From Paraburkholderia kururiensis (GTDB lineage: Bacteria > Pseudomonadota > Gammaproteobacteria > Burkholderiales > Burkholderiaceae): a DNA stretch of 64,000 bases. The notes under the pieces are model-generated. The model saw only the letters and a program-made list of their open reading frames with translations, was not told where the DNA came from and did not search any database. The stretch covers positions 4,340,001 to 4,404,000 of the forward strand of contig NZ_CP139965.1 in the NCBI RefSeq assembly GCF_034424375.1, given 5' to 3'. The position numbers were made by a program, and so were the translations under genes. Positions 7,227 through 16,215 of this stretch are shown in pieces (position 1 is the first letter of the stretch; each line of letters opens with the position of its first letter).

Positions 7227-8902
7227 TTGAAAGGGCTAACGCCGTTTGCTTTCTGCGCCCATGCGGCTTTGACCGCGTCACCGGGCGGGCTCACCATGAT
7301 GATGCTCGCCGATCCGTCGGGACGGTGGTTGACCGTTGCACTTGCTCCGCCCTCGTGATAGCTGGCGATCAGCCCCAGACCGATCTGCACGAGCGGAGAG
7401 CTCACGCCGGTATTGCCGATACGCGCACCGATGTCATAGCCTTCCTTGATCTCACTGATGCTCGGTGCCGACGTGCCCACCTGGGCCAACGCATGGTTCA
7501 ATGGAATGACCCATTGCCGGTCGCCCGTCGTGTCGTAGAAAACCCGCTTCGGCTCGTGACCGTCTGGCAAGGTTGCAAGAGCCTGTTCCCAACCGGCTTT
7601 CAATGCCGCGGCCTGCTCGTTCATCTTGAGCGGCTGGCCCTGATCGTCCGTCAGCTTCACGTCGACGGGACGATGCAGATAACCGAGCAACGGCGCGTCA
7701 TCAAACTGCTTGAGCTGCCACGTGGTCCAGCGCACCGGAATGTATGGCGTCGGCGTAAACTGCCCGGGCCCCTTGTTGTTGATCGTTTTCCAGAACTCCG
7801 GCAGCTTCGACTGCCACCAGTCGGACGTGATCACGCCCGGCGACGACGGGTATTTCACGCCGCTTTCCTTCTCTTTTTTCTTGAACTGCGCATCGAACCC
7901 GCCGGGCCCCTCATCGTTCGTCGTATCCCAGAAGAAATTCCACAATTTGATAATGTCGTAGTCAGTCGTGTTCTTGTTGATGTTGTCTGTCTGTTCGACG
8001 GCAAACGGTCTGATCAGTTTGTCGACGCGATCCGAGCGCGACACGAGAATCGCGCCGATGCTATCCGGCAAAGCCGGAATGATATGACCGGCCTGCGGGG
8101 CACCACCGCTACCGGGTGCTCTCAGGAGCGAGCGCGTAGCAGAACCATCTGCGCTAAAAACCAGAGCCTCTGGAACATCCGGGTGGGCATCGAAAAATGC
8201 AAACAGCTTTTCAAGCATGGCCGTGCCATCATCCGTATTGGCATCGTCCTGCCAGAGAAACAGCGTTACGCCCAGACCGGCAGCCTGTCGGAATCCCGCG
8301 ATGTCTGCGGCAGCACGCGCATCGCTTTTCATATCCTTCGGCGGCCCCCAAATGATCACCGGCACCGGCCAGCATTCGACGGCGCGGCGCGCACCTTCCT
8401 TAAATGCAAGTTGTGTCGATACTCCGAGATCACTCATCCGGAGGTCGTCACTATCCGGATAGTCATCGGGGTTGGTCGACATATACGACATATGGTTGTC
8501 GGCCTTCTTCTCGATTGCCCCCCAGATTTCTTCGTCAGCGAGCTCACCGACGACGACACCCATCGCCCGCACTTCTAGCACATACTTCTGCCCCGTCTGC
8601 AATAGAAGCGCAGGCGAGCCGTTGAAGCCCGAGACCACGGGATCTTTCTGCCTGGCCTGTGCCGAAACGGGTGCGACGGCGGGTGCACTGACCGAATGGC
8701 GCAGCCACATCAAGCCATACACCAGAATCGCCAGTACAAACACCGCCAGCACGCCATTGCGGATACTGCTACCCATGTTCGGCATCTCCTGACCGGTTGA
8801 TTCCCAATAACCATGATGACGGACCATCACGAGGACGGTCCAGGTGATCGCTGCCAGCGCGAAGCCGGCAGCATACGGCCAGATCCGGGGTTTCGCGATC
8901 AT
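7223..8902 (-). CDS. tla3: Type VI lipase adaptor Tla3-like protein (DUF2875)
   Basis: A 559-aa protein with two N-terminal membrane helices (about residues 8-28 and 48-68) and a long alpha/beta region. It has the features I associate with DUF2875, for example WPVPVIIWGPPKDMKSD, the FLWQDDANTDDG segment, and a late GLGLIASYHEGG. In Pseudomonas aeruginosa, Tla3 binds the phospholipase Tle3 and delivers it to the VgrG C-terminal adaptor domain. The gene overlaps the end of tle3 by four bases (ATGA) and is followed by the coupled membrane-protein gene. Assignment rests on overall pattern plus the strict gene neighbourhood. Confidence 0.8.
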   Translation of the reverse strand: MIAKPRIWPYAAGFALAAITWTVLVMVRHHGYWESTGQEMPNMGSSIRNGVLAVFVLAILVYGLMWLRHSVSAPAVAPVSAQARQKDPVVSGFNGSPALLLQTGQKYVLEVRAMGVVVGELADEEIWGAIEKKADNHMSYMSTNPDDYPDSDDLRMSDLGVSTQLAFKEGARRAVECWPVPVIIWGPPKDMKSDARAAADIAGFRQAAGLGVTLFLWQDDANTDDGTAMLEKLFAFFDAHPDVPEALVFSADGSATRSLLRAPGSGGAPQAGHIIPALPDSIGAILVSRSDRVDKLIRPFAVEQTDNINKNTTDYDIIKLWNFFWDTTNDEGPGGFDAQFKKKEKESGVKYPSSPGVITSDWWQSKLPEFWKTINNKGPGQFTPTPYIPVRWTTWQLKQFDDAPLLGYLHRPVDVKLTDDQGQPLKMNEQAAALKAGWEQALATLPDGHEPKRVFYDTTGDRQWVIPLNHALAQVGTSAPSISEIKEGYDIGARIGNTGVSSPLVQIGLGLIASYHEGGASATVNHRPDGSASIIMVSPPGDAVKAAWAQKANGVSPFK

Positions 8903-11223
8903 CTCGGGAGGCCCTGGAAGATTTCGCCGAGCGACTTGTTCCCGTACTGCATCTGGGCCTGCTTCGACATCTGCTCATAATATTCGGCCTGCGCCTGCTC
9001 CTGAGCGGCTTTCGCCGCTGGCGTTAGCTCGCTTGTTACCAGTTTGGGCCAGTCCATCGATACGTATTTCTCCGGAAAAACGCCCTTTATGTAGTAGTCC
9101 CTGCAACCATCGATCAAATCCTTGGTGCTTTGGTCTAGCCGGTCATAATTTGCATTGTCCTTGATCTTTTTGTAGTTCTGAGGGGTCATCTTCCAGTCCG
9201 CCATCAGAATCAGCAGTTCCCGCCATACCGGATCATCAAGCGTGATCGCCTGGCCGATGGCGACGTCCATCGCCGTCACCCATCGGTGGTTTTCCGCGCT
9301 GTGCAGGATTCCCGAGTGATAGTTGTTTGCGTCCCAGGCTTTGGGATCGGATTCCATCCGCGCGCGGGCTTCGGCCGGCGTTTCCTCGCGTTCAACGCCA
9401 TACGCCACCTTCGGACTAAAGGGCCCTCCCAGCGGAAGTGCCACGTCCTTCAGGCGCCAGTTCTGGGATTGCTCATCGACCGGCTTGCCGGCATTGAACT
9501 GCGCCTTGAGTTTTTCGAGATCGCCTGGTGCGTCCATCGAGAACCCTTCCACCGTCTTCCAGTTCAGGTTTGCATACTGGTTGCCCAGCGCAACGTCTTT
9601 CGACACGTCATCCGGCGCCACCATGCCTGCCACGTCGGCATGTCCTGGCCGTGGTCCGCCTCGCTTCACCTCTCCACCATAGAGGTCTGGCTCGCACGGC
9701 GGTTTCAGTTCTTCGCCGTTGATATAACGCATATCGTTGCGGGTGAAGTTTGCCTGGAGGAATGCGTTTTTCCCCGATTCCATGGCCGTTCCGAGCATCG
9801 ATCCGTCAGTGTCCGGCCCGGGTGTCAGTCGCTCAAACGCGTCGCGGACTGGCACATGGGCGGGGGCAGTGCCGACCAGCACCTTCCGGAAATTTCCGTC
9901 GCCCTGGTGATCGCGCTCCATGCGCGTCCACATCCGCTGGAAAAACCGTTTGCCGCTCAGTGCCTTCATGGCGGGCATGGTCTTGCCTGCCTTGAGCGCC
10001 TCGCCGTCCGCCGGCACCTCGTCAGGCACGCCGAACGTACCGATCCCATGAACCCGCTTCATTCCCACAACCGTGTCTTCCGGACAGAAGTACAGGTACA
10101 CCTTGCCGCGGTTGTCCCGCTCGTCGAACGTCACCCAGTCCTTGCCGCTTTTGTCGCGACGTTTGCCCTGCTTCGGCGTCCAGTCGGCGCCAGCTCGTCC
10201 CCCGTGCTTTTCGTGACTCACGAGCAGCTCGGCGAGATCCGGAACGGAGTAAGGCTTCTCGGTCACGGCGTTCACAATGTCGATCAGCGTCTTGAGCTTT
10301 GCGTGTCCTGTCTGGTTGCTGTCGTCCGTCGCATAGAGGCTGTAGGGCGTATCGACGATGATGAAGCAGTCGACACAGCGCTGATTGTTCGCCTTCAGAA
10401 TGGCCTGCGCCAGCAGGGTGATGATCGTGCCCTGGCTGTGTCCCATGACCGTGATCGTTTCGTGTTCCGGGTTCATCCCGTGCGCATCGGCCAGGGCCTT
10501 CGGCTGGATCGTGCGGATCGTCATGATGAGGTTGGCCAGACGCGTCGCCGCCAGCACGAAGTAGCGACGGTCGGGTGCATCAGCCGCATAGACATAATTC
10601 CCGCCAGCGTTCGTGTGCGTCATCAAGGTCGCCGCCCTGTCCGCCTTGAATCCTGGGCCGTACATGTCGGGGATGTTGTTGGTCGCGTTCGCGAAGAAGC
10701 CGCCGGCCTTCGCGAAGTGGGCATCGAGCCTGTTGCCACGCGTGTCCTGATACTGGCCGCGCGTCATCAGGTTGCCGTTCACGTCGGCGGTGCGACTCTT
10801 GACGTCTCCCGGGTTGTTCAGCTTCGCAATGTCCTTGTTATCGGCACGCAGCCCCCAGTAAAACGGGATAAACACACTTTTTGTGGCGGCGGGGATTTCT
10901 GTGCGCTGGTACAGGTATGTGTCGGGGTCCGACAGCACTTCATCCTGGCGCTTACTTGTCTCTTTTTTCGCCTTGGCCTGACGATAGCGAACGCCGTAAA
11001 CACCTTCCTTCAGGTCATCGCGCGAGAGCCGTTCGTTCAGTCCGTGACACAGGCCCTGCTCCACCACGGAATACACCGCCCCTGGATCGTTCACGCCATG
11101 AATGAAGATCACGATACCTGGAAGGTCCCGGGGCAACGGGACTGGCCGTGCATCGGGCCGGTTGCTCATGGTCACGCCCGCGCCCTGCGCCGTGACGTGA
11201 TAGTCGTTGCTGGTCTCTGCCAT
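8899..11223 (-). CDS. tle3: Type VI secretion phospholipase effector Tle3
   Basis: A 774-aa alpha/beta hydrolase. The oxyanion-region motif is IFIHGVNDPG (about residues 39-48) and the nucleophile elbow is VMGHSQGTI, with the catalytic Ser at residue 263. Length, this elbow and the long C-terminal part fit Tle3 (DUF3274-type) lipase effectors, which attack membrane phospholipids from the target periplasm. There is no signal peptide, as expected for VgrG-delivered cargo. The ATG at 11223 starts 20 bases after the vgrG stop. Unlike the P. aeruginosa order vgrG2b-tli3-tle3-tla3, no immunity gene lies between vgrG and tle3. Confidence 0.85.
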   Translation of the reverse strand: MAETSNDYHVTAQGAGVTMSNRPDARPVPLPRDLPGIVIFIHGVNDPGAVYSVVEQGLCHGLNERLSRDDLKEGVYGVRYRQAKAKKETSKRQDEVLSDPDTYLYQRTEIPAATKSVFIPFYWGLRADNKDIAKLNNPGDVKSRTADVNGNLMTRGQYQDTRGNRLDAHFAKAGGFFANATNNIPDMYGPGFKADRAATLMTHTNAGGNYVYAADAPDRRYFVLAATRLANLIMTIRTIQPKALADAHGMNPEHETITVMGHSQGTIITLLAQAILKANNQRCVDCFIIVDTPYSLYATDDSNQTGHAKLKTLIDIVNAVTEKPYSVPDLAELLVSHEKHGGRAGADWTPKQGKRRDKSGKDWVTFDERDNRGKVYLYFCPEDTVVGMKRVHGIGTFGVPDEVPADGEALKAGKTMPAMKALSGKRFFQRMWTRMERDHQGDGNFRKVLVGTAPAHVPVRDAFERLTPGPDTDGSMLGTAMESGKNAFLQANFTRNDMRYINGEELKPPCEPDLYGGEVKRGGPRPGHADVAGMVAPDDVSKDVALGNQYANLNWKTVEGFSMDAPGDLEKLKAQFNAGKPVDEQSQNWRLKDVALPLGGPFSPKVAYGVEREETPAEARARMESDPKAWDANNYHSGILHSAENHRWVTAMDVAIGQAITLDDPVWRELLILMADWKMTPQNYKKIKDNANYDRLDQSTKDLIDGCRDYYIKGVFPEKYVSMDWPKLVTSELTPAAKAAQEQAQAEYYEQMSKQAQMQYGNKSLGEIFQGLPR

Positions 11224-11242
11224 GATGAACTCGGTTTGCCTC

Positions 11243-14068
11243 TCAGAGCGAAGGTTTGAGAATGTCGATTCTGGCGATTCGCATCGCGTCGTCCTTCACG
11301 AGGCTAGTCAGGCCACCCGCGTCGCTTTTGCCTTCCAGCACACGCCCGTCGTCAAGCGTCATACGGTAGTTCTGGTTGCTCGCGACTGCAGGCGAGTCGG
11401 CTGTGTGCCCCGGATAGTGCAGCCGGAACTGCTGGTCGGTCGGGGCGTTATTGAAGGACGTCCTGGGGGCCTGTTGCGTCGACGGACCGGCCCACTGGTG
11501 AGAAGCCGACAGCAACTTGATATCGCCCTTTGTGCCGAGCGTGATGCCGCCGTTGCCGATCTGGACGTAGCTGCCGTCTTCAGCCACAAGACGGATCGTG
11601 GGCGCAGTCGCGAGGATTTCCCCCGCGTTGGACGTGATTCGCACGCCCTTCTGCGCGTTCGCAGTCAGGGAATCGGCCTGCGCCTGCAGCAGCAGCGGCC
11701 CCTCCGCTGCCACCGCCTGCACCCCGTCCCCGCGCGCGAACAGATGCATTCCCTGTCCCGCCATCGCGTTCAGCCTCTGGCCGCTCGTCAGCTGCACATG
11801 TTGCTGCGCCACCTGATCAATGTTTTCGCCCGCATAGGTGACGTGAGTCTTCGGCGTGACGTTGACGGTCCCCGCTTCCGCGCCAATCGCAACGACGCCG
11901 GGCTGGCCAGCCGCGGCGCCAGCGGTGCCCGAGCCTGCCGACGTAGTGGGGTCCCAGTCTTTCACTGTCGCGGCGATTGCGCTCTGGGGCTGCGTATCGC
12001 CCGCCTGGCCGCCATGTTGTCCTGCATAGTCGCCCAGCGCCTTGAATAGCTCGGTGCACTCGGCCAGCAGCCTGTTGAGCTCGTCGCGGTCCAGCTGGTG
12101 TCCTGCCGCCTGATTACGCGCGTAGGTGGTCAGCAGAATACCCTTAGCCGCCCGTACAGCGGCAGCGGCGTCCGTACGCAGCTCGGCACCGTCGCCGCGC
12201 GCCTCGCCGTGGCCATCGGTGCGTGGATGCGTCATGGACCCCAGATTCAACTGGCTATACGAATGCTCCGATGCAAGCTGGCTGCTGATCTCTCCGGCGG
12301 TGTCATCGAAACGCAACTGGTTATATCGCTGTCCCTTGATCTCCTTTGTCTTTAGACCCGAAACATAACGATTGCCGGGCATCGCGCCGGTATGGGTGAA
12401 CTGCGCGGGCACATTCACCCCACTGCTGAGCACGCCGACGATCACCAGCTTGTCCGGGTCCCCGCCGACGGTCGCGAGCAGGCATTCCATGCCGATGCGC
12501 AACGGAATGTTCATGCCGAATCCCTGCCCCGCCAGCGCGGATGCAACCCGCACCGGCGCGCTGTCAGACGGAGTGCTGTTCGTGCCCGCTCCCTGGGCAT
12601 GCGCATGGTCGTCGGCATTCAGCCCCTGGATCTGCACGCGCACCCGTCCAAGTTCGTCGGCGAATACTTCCTCGCCCTTCGGACCGACGATCACACCGGT
12701 GACGAGATGGTCGGGCGGCAGATCGATTGCCGGGTCATATGCGGGCGTGAGCGGAACTCCCCGGCGCACGCAGGAGAACGTGTTCTGATAACGCGTGTCG
12801 GATGGGCCGGGGGACTGCGCGGCAGAGACATTCGTGGCCGGCTGCGTGCGGTTCGCTGCGTGCACATCGAACAGGGGGCGGCTCGCGTCGAGCAGCGCGG
12901 TGACGGGGTCGTCCAGTTCCTTCGGCAGATTGTTGTCGGCCCGATGATGCAGGGATGTGGTCACGAACTGCCGGTCCGCAGGATCCTGAGCATCGACTAC
13001 AGGGTGGTTGACCAGCCCGAACCAGAACCCGACTGCCAGGTCTCGTACCCCGCTGATGCCGTCGATCCGTGCGGCCTGGCCCTCGTGCGCCAGCATCCGG
13101 TCGTGCGCGATGCGCGAATGATCGTCCCACGAGTCGTACGCGTGCGGCACGTCGATCGTCGAATCGGACAGCAGCCGCGCAAGGTCGTTACCGGACGGAC
13201 CCTGATCAATCGCACTGACCTGTTCGACCTGATGGACCTGCCCGCTCTTGTAGTCCCAGCTCGCATGCTCGACCCGGCCTGCGACCAGTTCAAACAGCCA
13301 GGACCAGTACGTGATCGAATCGCGCATCTCCGTGCCGGCGTCGCGCGCGTGATAGCGCACGGTGCCTGCGGCGCACTGCGACAGGCGCATCGGATCGTCA
13401 CAGAACACGAGCGTGTGGACCGGCGCGTCGTCCTGCGCGCTGGACGTTTGATTGCTGCTCTGTGCAGGACCGGCCTTCACGAACCAGGTGACGCCGTCGC
13501 GACGCAGTAGCCGCTGGATAAAGCGGGCGTCGGTCTCGTTGTCCTGCCGCACATATGAACGCACCGGATACCGGCTGCGGTTCAACCCCGACAGGTCAAA
13601 CTCGCACGCCCGCGCGAGCGTCGGGCTGCGGCCGCGCCACTCGGACAGCATGGTCTGCAGGATGTCGGGCAGGCTTTTGTTGATGAAGACGCGGGAATTG
13701 CGGCGCTTCGCCAGCACCGAGAGGCCATCCGCCATGGTCAGCTGGCAGACCGTCAGGCCGCCATCGCTCTGTCCACGCCGGAATTTCGTAACGATACCGT
13801 TGACGGGTCGCAACTGCCCGCGGTCTGTCACGATCTGGACGCCAACCGGAACACCGAGGAGCTGCTTTTCTGACAGATCCGCCTGCGAGGTCACACACGT
13901 CAGCACGCCATGCAAGCCCGTCATGAAACCTTCACGGATGCTGAGCTGCTGCAGCAGGATCAGTTGTTCAAGATCGCGATGTTGGGGGCCGAAGTTCAGT
14001 CGCGCGGGGCGATTGTCGGGATCGAGCGCGGCCGACGCCAGGGCGCGCAGGGAAGCAGCGAGGTTCAT
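11243..14068 (-). CDS. vgrG: T6SS spike protein VgrG with C-terminal cargo-adaptor extension
   Basis: A 941-aa VgrG. The N-terminal gp27-like part includes LLQQLSIREGFMTGLHG and the RSYVRQDNETDARFIQRLLR segment. It is followed by the gp5-like OB fold (TGVIVGPKGEEVFADELGRV) and a DUF2345 beta-helix with repeated AG.G and IRLVAEDG-type units. Beyond the helix is an extension of about 85 residues (FRLHYPGH to YRMTLDDGRVLEG) that resembles the transthyretin-like adaptor domain used for Tle loading. It is the first gene of the cargo operon. No core T6SS genes lie in the window, so this is an orphan vgrG island served by an apparatus encoded elsewhere. Confidence 0.95.
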   Translation of the reverse strand: MNLAASLRALASAALDPDNRPARLNFGPQHRDLEQLILLQQLSIREGFMTGLHGVLTCVTSQADLSEKQLLGVPVGVQIVTDRGQLRPVNGIVTKFRRGQSDGGLTVCQLTMADGLSVLAKRRNSRVFINKSLPDILQTMLSEWRGRSPTLARACEFDLSGLNRSRYPVRSYVRQDNETDARFIQRLLRRDGVTWFVKAGPAQSSNQTSSAQDDAPVHTLVFCDDPMRLSQCAAGTVRYHARDAGTEMRDSITYWSWLFELVAGRVEHASWDYKSGQVHQVEQVSAIDQGPSGNDLARLLSDSTIDVPHAYDSWDDHSRIAHDRMLAHEGQAARIDGISGVRDLAVGFWFGLVNHPVVDAQDPADRQFVTTSLHHRADNNLPKELDDPVTALLDASRPLFDVHAANRTQPATNVSAAQSPGPSDTRYQNTFSCVRRGVPLTPAYDPAIDLPPDHLVTGVIVGPKGEEVFADELGRVRVQIQGLNADDHAHAQGAGTNSTPSDSAPVRVASALAGQGFGMNIPLRIGMECLLATVGGDPDKLVIVGVLSSGVNVPAQFTHTGAMPGNRYVSGLKTKEIKGQRYNQLRFDDTAGEISSQLASEHSYSQLNLGSMTHPRTDGHGEARGDGAELRTDAAAAVRAAKGILLTTYARNQAAGHQLDRDELNRLLAECTELFKALGDYAGQHGGQAGDTQPQSAIAATVKDWDPTTSAGSGTAGAAAGQPGVVAIGAEAGTVNVTPKTHVTYAGENIDQVAQQHVQLTSGQRLNAMAGQGMHLFARGDGVQAVAAEGPLLLQAQADSLTANAQKGVRITSNAGEILATAPTIRLVAEDGSYVQIGNGGITLGTKGDIKLLSASHQWAGPSTQQAPRTSFNNAPTDQQFRLHYPGHTADSPAVASNQNYRMTLDDGRVLEGKSDAGGLTSLVKDDAMRIARIDILKPSL

Positions 14069-14461
14069 CGCGGATCTCTCAGAATGGGGCTTTTCGTCGC
14101 GGCGGACGAGGTCGCTCTTGATGTGGCCTGGGGGGCAGCCCGAATTCAGCAGAGGATATCAAAAATGTCCGTTTTTTAAGGCAGGTTTATGCCGATCGAT
14201 GAAGGATTTAACAAATATTACGCAATTCGCATATAGCTGGCCGGAATCAGGCGGCTTCAGAATTCGGAAAAATCGCCCACCAGGCTAGCTTATCCGTTTG
14301 CGTGTGAGGCTCCCGTAGCTCTAAGCGGGATCGCGGATTTTCGATCGTGCGGAGCAGCGTGGCAACTAAGGTCGCTTATGTGGGCGCCTCCCGGATTGCA
14401 AGCTGGTTTGCATTTCAGCACTACAGGTCAAGGCAGCACGCTTATCTGGCCCATGGACGCA

Positions 14462-14720
14462 GGCGGGGCGACCTCCTGGCCCATATGGAATTCGCTGACG
14501 AGGGTCTCAGCTAGCAGAGGGTGCGCGGCAGGTCGAAAAGCTCCGGCGCGACATTCGCAATCTGCAGCTTGAACACGACCTGCTGAGGAGGGCGAATGAA
14601 TTACTAAAAAAAAAGACCTGGGCGTCGACCTGTCACTCCTGAGCAACCGGGAGAGGACGACGCTGGTTGACGCCCTGAGAGAAGAATACAATTCGGCCAA
14701 AAGCAGACGGCGCCCAGGCA
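14462..14720 (+). mobile_element. Degenerate IS3-family orfA/orfB junction fragment
   Basis: The + strand encodes the end of an IS3-type OrfA (RQVEKLRRDIRNLQLEHDLL). A run of nine A at 14606-14614, the classical -1 slippage site, joins it to the start of OrfB (DLGVDLSLLSNRERTTLVDA). An upstream GDLLAHMEFADEGLS piece is out of frame, and homology fades after about 14700. Neither inverted repeat is recognisable. The rest of 14069-14813 shows nothing else identifiable, apart from the presumed promoter region of vgrG at its left edge. Confidence 0.75.
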
Positions 14721-14813
14721 AACCTCGGCCAAAACTCCACTTCTCTGCACCGGGCATTACCATGTTCTCGCTCCGCGGGAATGGGCACAAGGTTGTCTCG
14801 CGGTGATCGATGC

Positions 14814-15632
14814 TCAGGAAGTGAAATTCACTACCGGCATACCTTCCATTGATCTGTTGATACAGCGAAGTGAACCAACTGCTTTCCGGCTCGGATACCA
14901 AACGTCTCCCTGGCCGGTCGTATCAGCATAGTGAATGAACACAACAGCATAAGACGTTACTCGTTGGTCAAAGATGGTTCGGTAGCGAATCCGGAGAAGC
15001 GTGCCGATTTCCTGCGTTACACGTTTCGGATGAAGCCGCCCGTCATTATTATCAGAAGTCGCATCGGACGCTCGGTGCTCTAAAAACGATTGAAATTCCG
15101 CGGCGCTCGCTTCTGTTTCATCAATCAGCGAAATACTAGCGTCGTATGGGCAATAGTTGGCGGGAATTTCGGGATGAACCTGCGCCCAGAGATCGGGTAC
15201 AGACAGGAGAGGGTATTCCCCCTGTTGTTTGGCGGCAATCGAGATCGCTCGCGCGCCCAAGCGTTTGAACACACCGCTTTGATGTAACTTGAAAGGACGG
15301 AGCGCGGAATAGCTAGAACCGGTTCTTTCATTGAGAACGTCCACAGACACATCTAGCGCAGGAACATCGGACTTGTTGTCCAATACCACCGTCAAGAACG
15401 GAGTTGTTGCGTCTTCGAACCAACTCTTAAATTGAAGATCAGCCACGGTCACCGTAGTCGGGTGCGACGCGACAAAAAAAGCCTCCTGAGCGGAGGAAAA
15501 TCGATCGCCCGGGCAAATGTTGACAACTGCGTTCCCACCAATGGTGCCGAAAGTGGGGCTGCAGTTGCCATGCGTAGTTTGTGCAGACGCGGCAGAGCAG
15601 GCCAGAAGCGAAAATGAGATCAGATACTTCAT
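14814..15632 (-). CDS. Exported protein of unknown function, second of a coupled pair
   Basis: A 272-aa protein with a clear Sec signal peptide (FSLLACSAASAQ, cleavage likely after residue 18-20). The mature N-terminus carries NCSPTFGTIGGNAVVNICPG, closely echoing the C-terminus of the protein encoded just upstream. The rest has a beta-rich look, such as FLTVVLDNKSDVPALDVSV, and several Cys that could form disulfides. Its ATG lies one base past the stop of the upstream gene and uses GGGAAATAAG within that gene's end as ribosome binding site. GC is low. Lying on the same strand upstream of the vgrG-tle3 operon, it could act in the periplasm, even as a lipase immunity protein, but nothing proves this. 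Confidence 0.7.
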   Translation of the reverse strand: MKYLISFSLLACSAASAQTTHGNCSPTFGTIGGNAVVNICPGDRFSSAQEAFFVASHPTTVTVADLQFKSWFEDATTPFLTVVLDNKSDVPALDVSVDVLNERTGSSYSALRPFKLHQSGVFKRLGARAISIAAKQQGEYPLLSVPDLWAQVHPEIPANYCPYDASISLIDETEASAAEFQSFLEHRASDATSDNNDGRLHPKRVTQEIGTLLRIRYRTIFDQRVTSYAVVFIHYADTTGQGDVWYPSRKAVGSLRCINRSMEGMPVVNFTS

Positions 15633-15633
15633 C

Positions 15634-16086
15634 TTATTTCCCGTTGATATTAATCGTGCCACCAGACACGTTGCCGAAAATCGGACTATTGGGCCCGTAC
15701 GTGGTCTGTACGTCACGGCCGTTACCTGTTCTCCCAAGGAGAGCGGGTGTCAGGATCTGCAAAACCTTTAACTTGCAATTGTTGGCTTGTTCCGCCGCTG
15801 TCAGAACTTGGCCAGGAAGTACTCCGCTATGAATTTCCCCCTGCGCTTCAGCGCGGACGTTTGCCCTCGCGTTTACTAATCGGCGAAACAAATTGCTTAG
15901 CTCCGCGCCGACAGAGGCTTGCAACTTGGCTGAATGACTTGTTCCGCCAGTCGCCGCTTGAACGCAGATTCGGTCCGCCGTATCCGATATAAGGCGGGTT
16001 TGATCGGCCGGAGCAGCCGCATATGCCACGTGCCAAAGGGCTGTGATTGACAGAAGGCTCACCACGGTGGCGTTCTTAATGTTCAT
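15634..16086 (-). CDS. Small exported protein of unknown function, first of a coupled pair
   Basis: A 150-aa protein with an N-terminal signal peptide (VVSLLSITALWHVAYAAA) and a helical middle part rich in Ala, Arg and Gln. Its last residues are YGPNSPIFGNVSGGTININ, matching in pattern the mature N-terminus of the next protein. The start ATG 16086 is chosen because GGAAGA precedes it and it gives the signal peptide immediately; an in-frame extension to 16170 has no such support. It lies 130 bases downstream of the helicase gene on the same strand, so co-transcription with the three-gene operon is possible. Low GC suggests transfer. Confidence 0.65.
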   Translation of the reverse strand: MNIKNATVVSLLSITALWHVAYAAAPADQTRLISDTADRICVQAATGGTSHSAKLQASVGAELSNLFRRLVNARANVRAEAQGEIHSGVLPGQVLTAAEQANNCKLKVLQILTPALLGRTGNGRDVQTTYGPNSPIFGNVSGGTININGK

Positions 16087-16215
16087 TTGGCTATCTTCCA
16101 GCATGTTGATTGATACGAGGAGTGAATCTGATGCAGTACACGAAAAGTTCCGGAGGCCGTTTGATTTCAATCCTCTATGCCGTCGATATGGTCAGGCTCC
16201 TTATCTGGTTTACGT

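Noticed and set aside
9286..11259. Long + strand ORF (657 aa) opposite tle3
   Set aside because: Rich in Arg/His/Val with no motif; it mirrors a well-supported lipase gene and is a high-GC antisense shadow.
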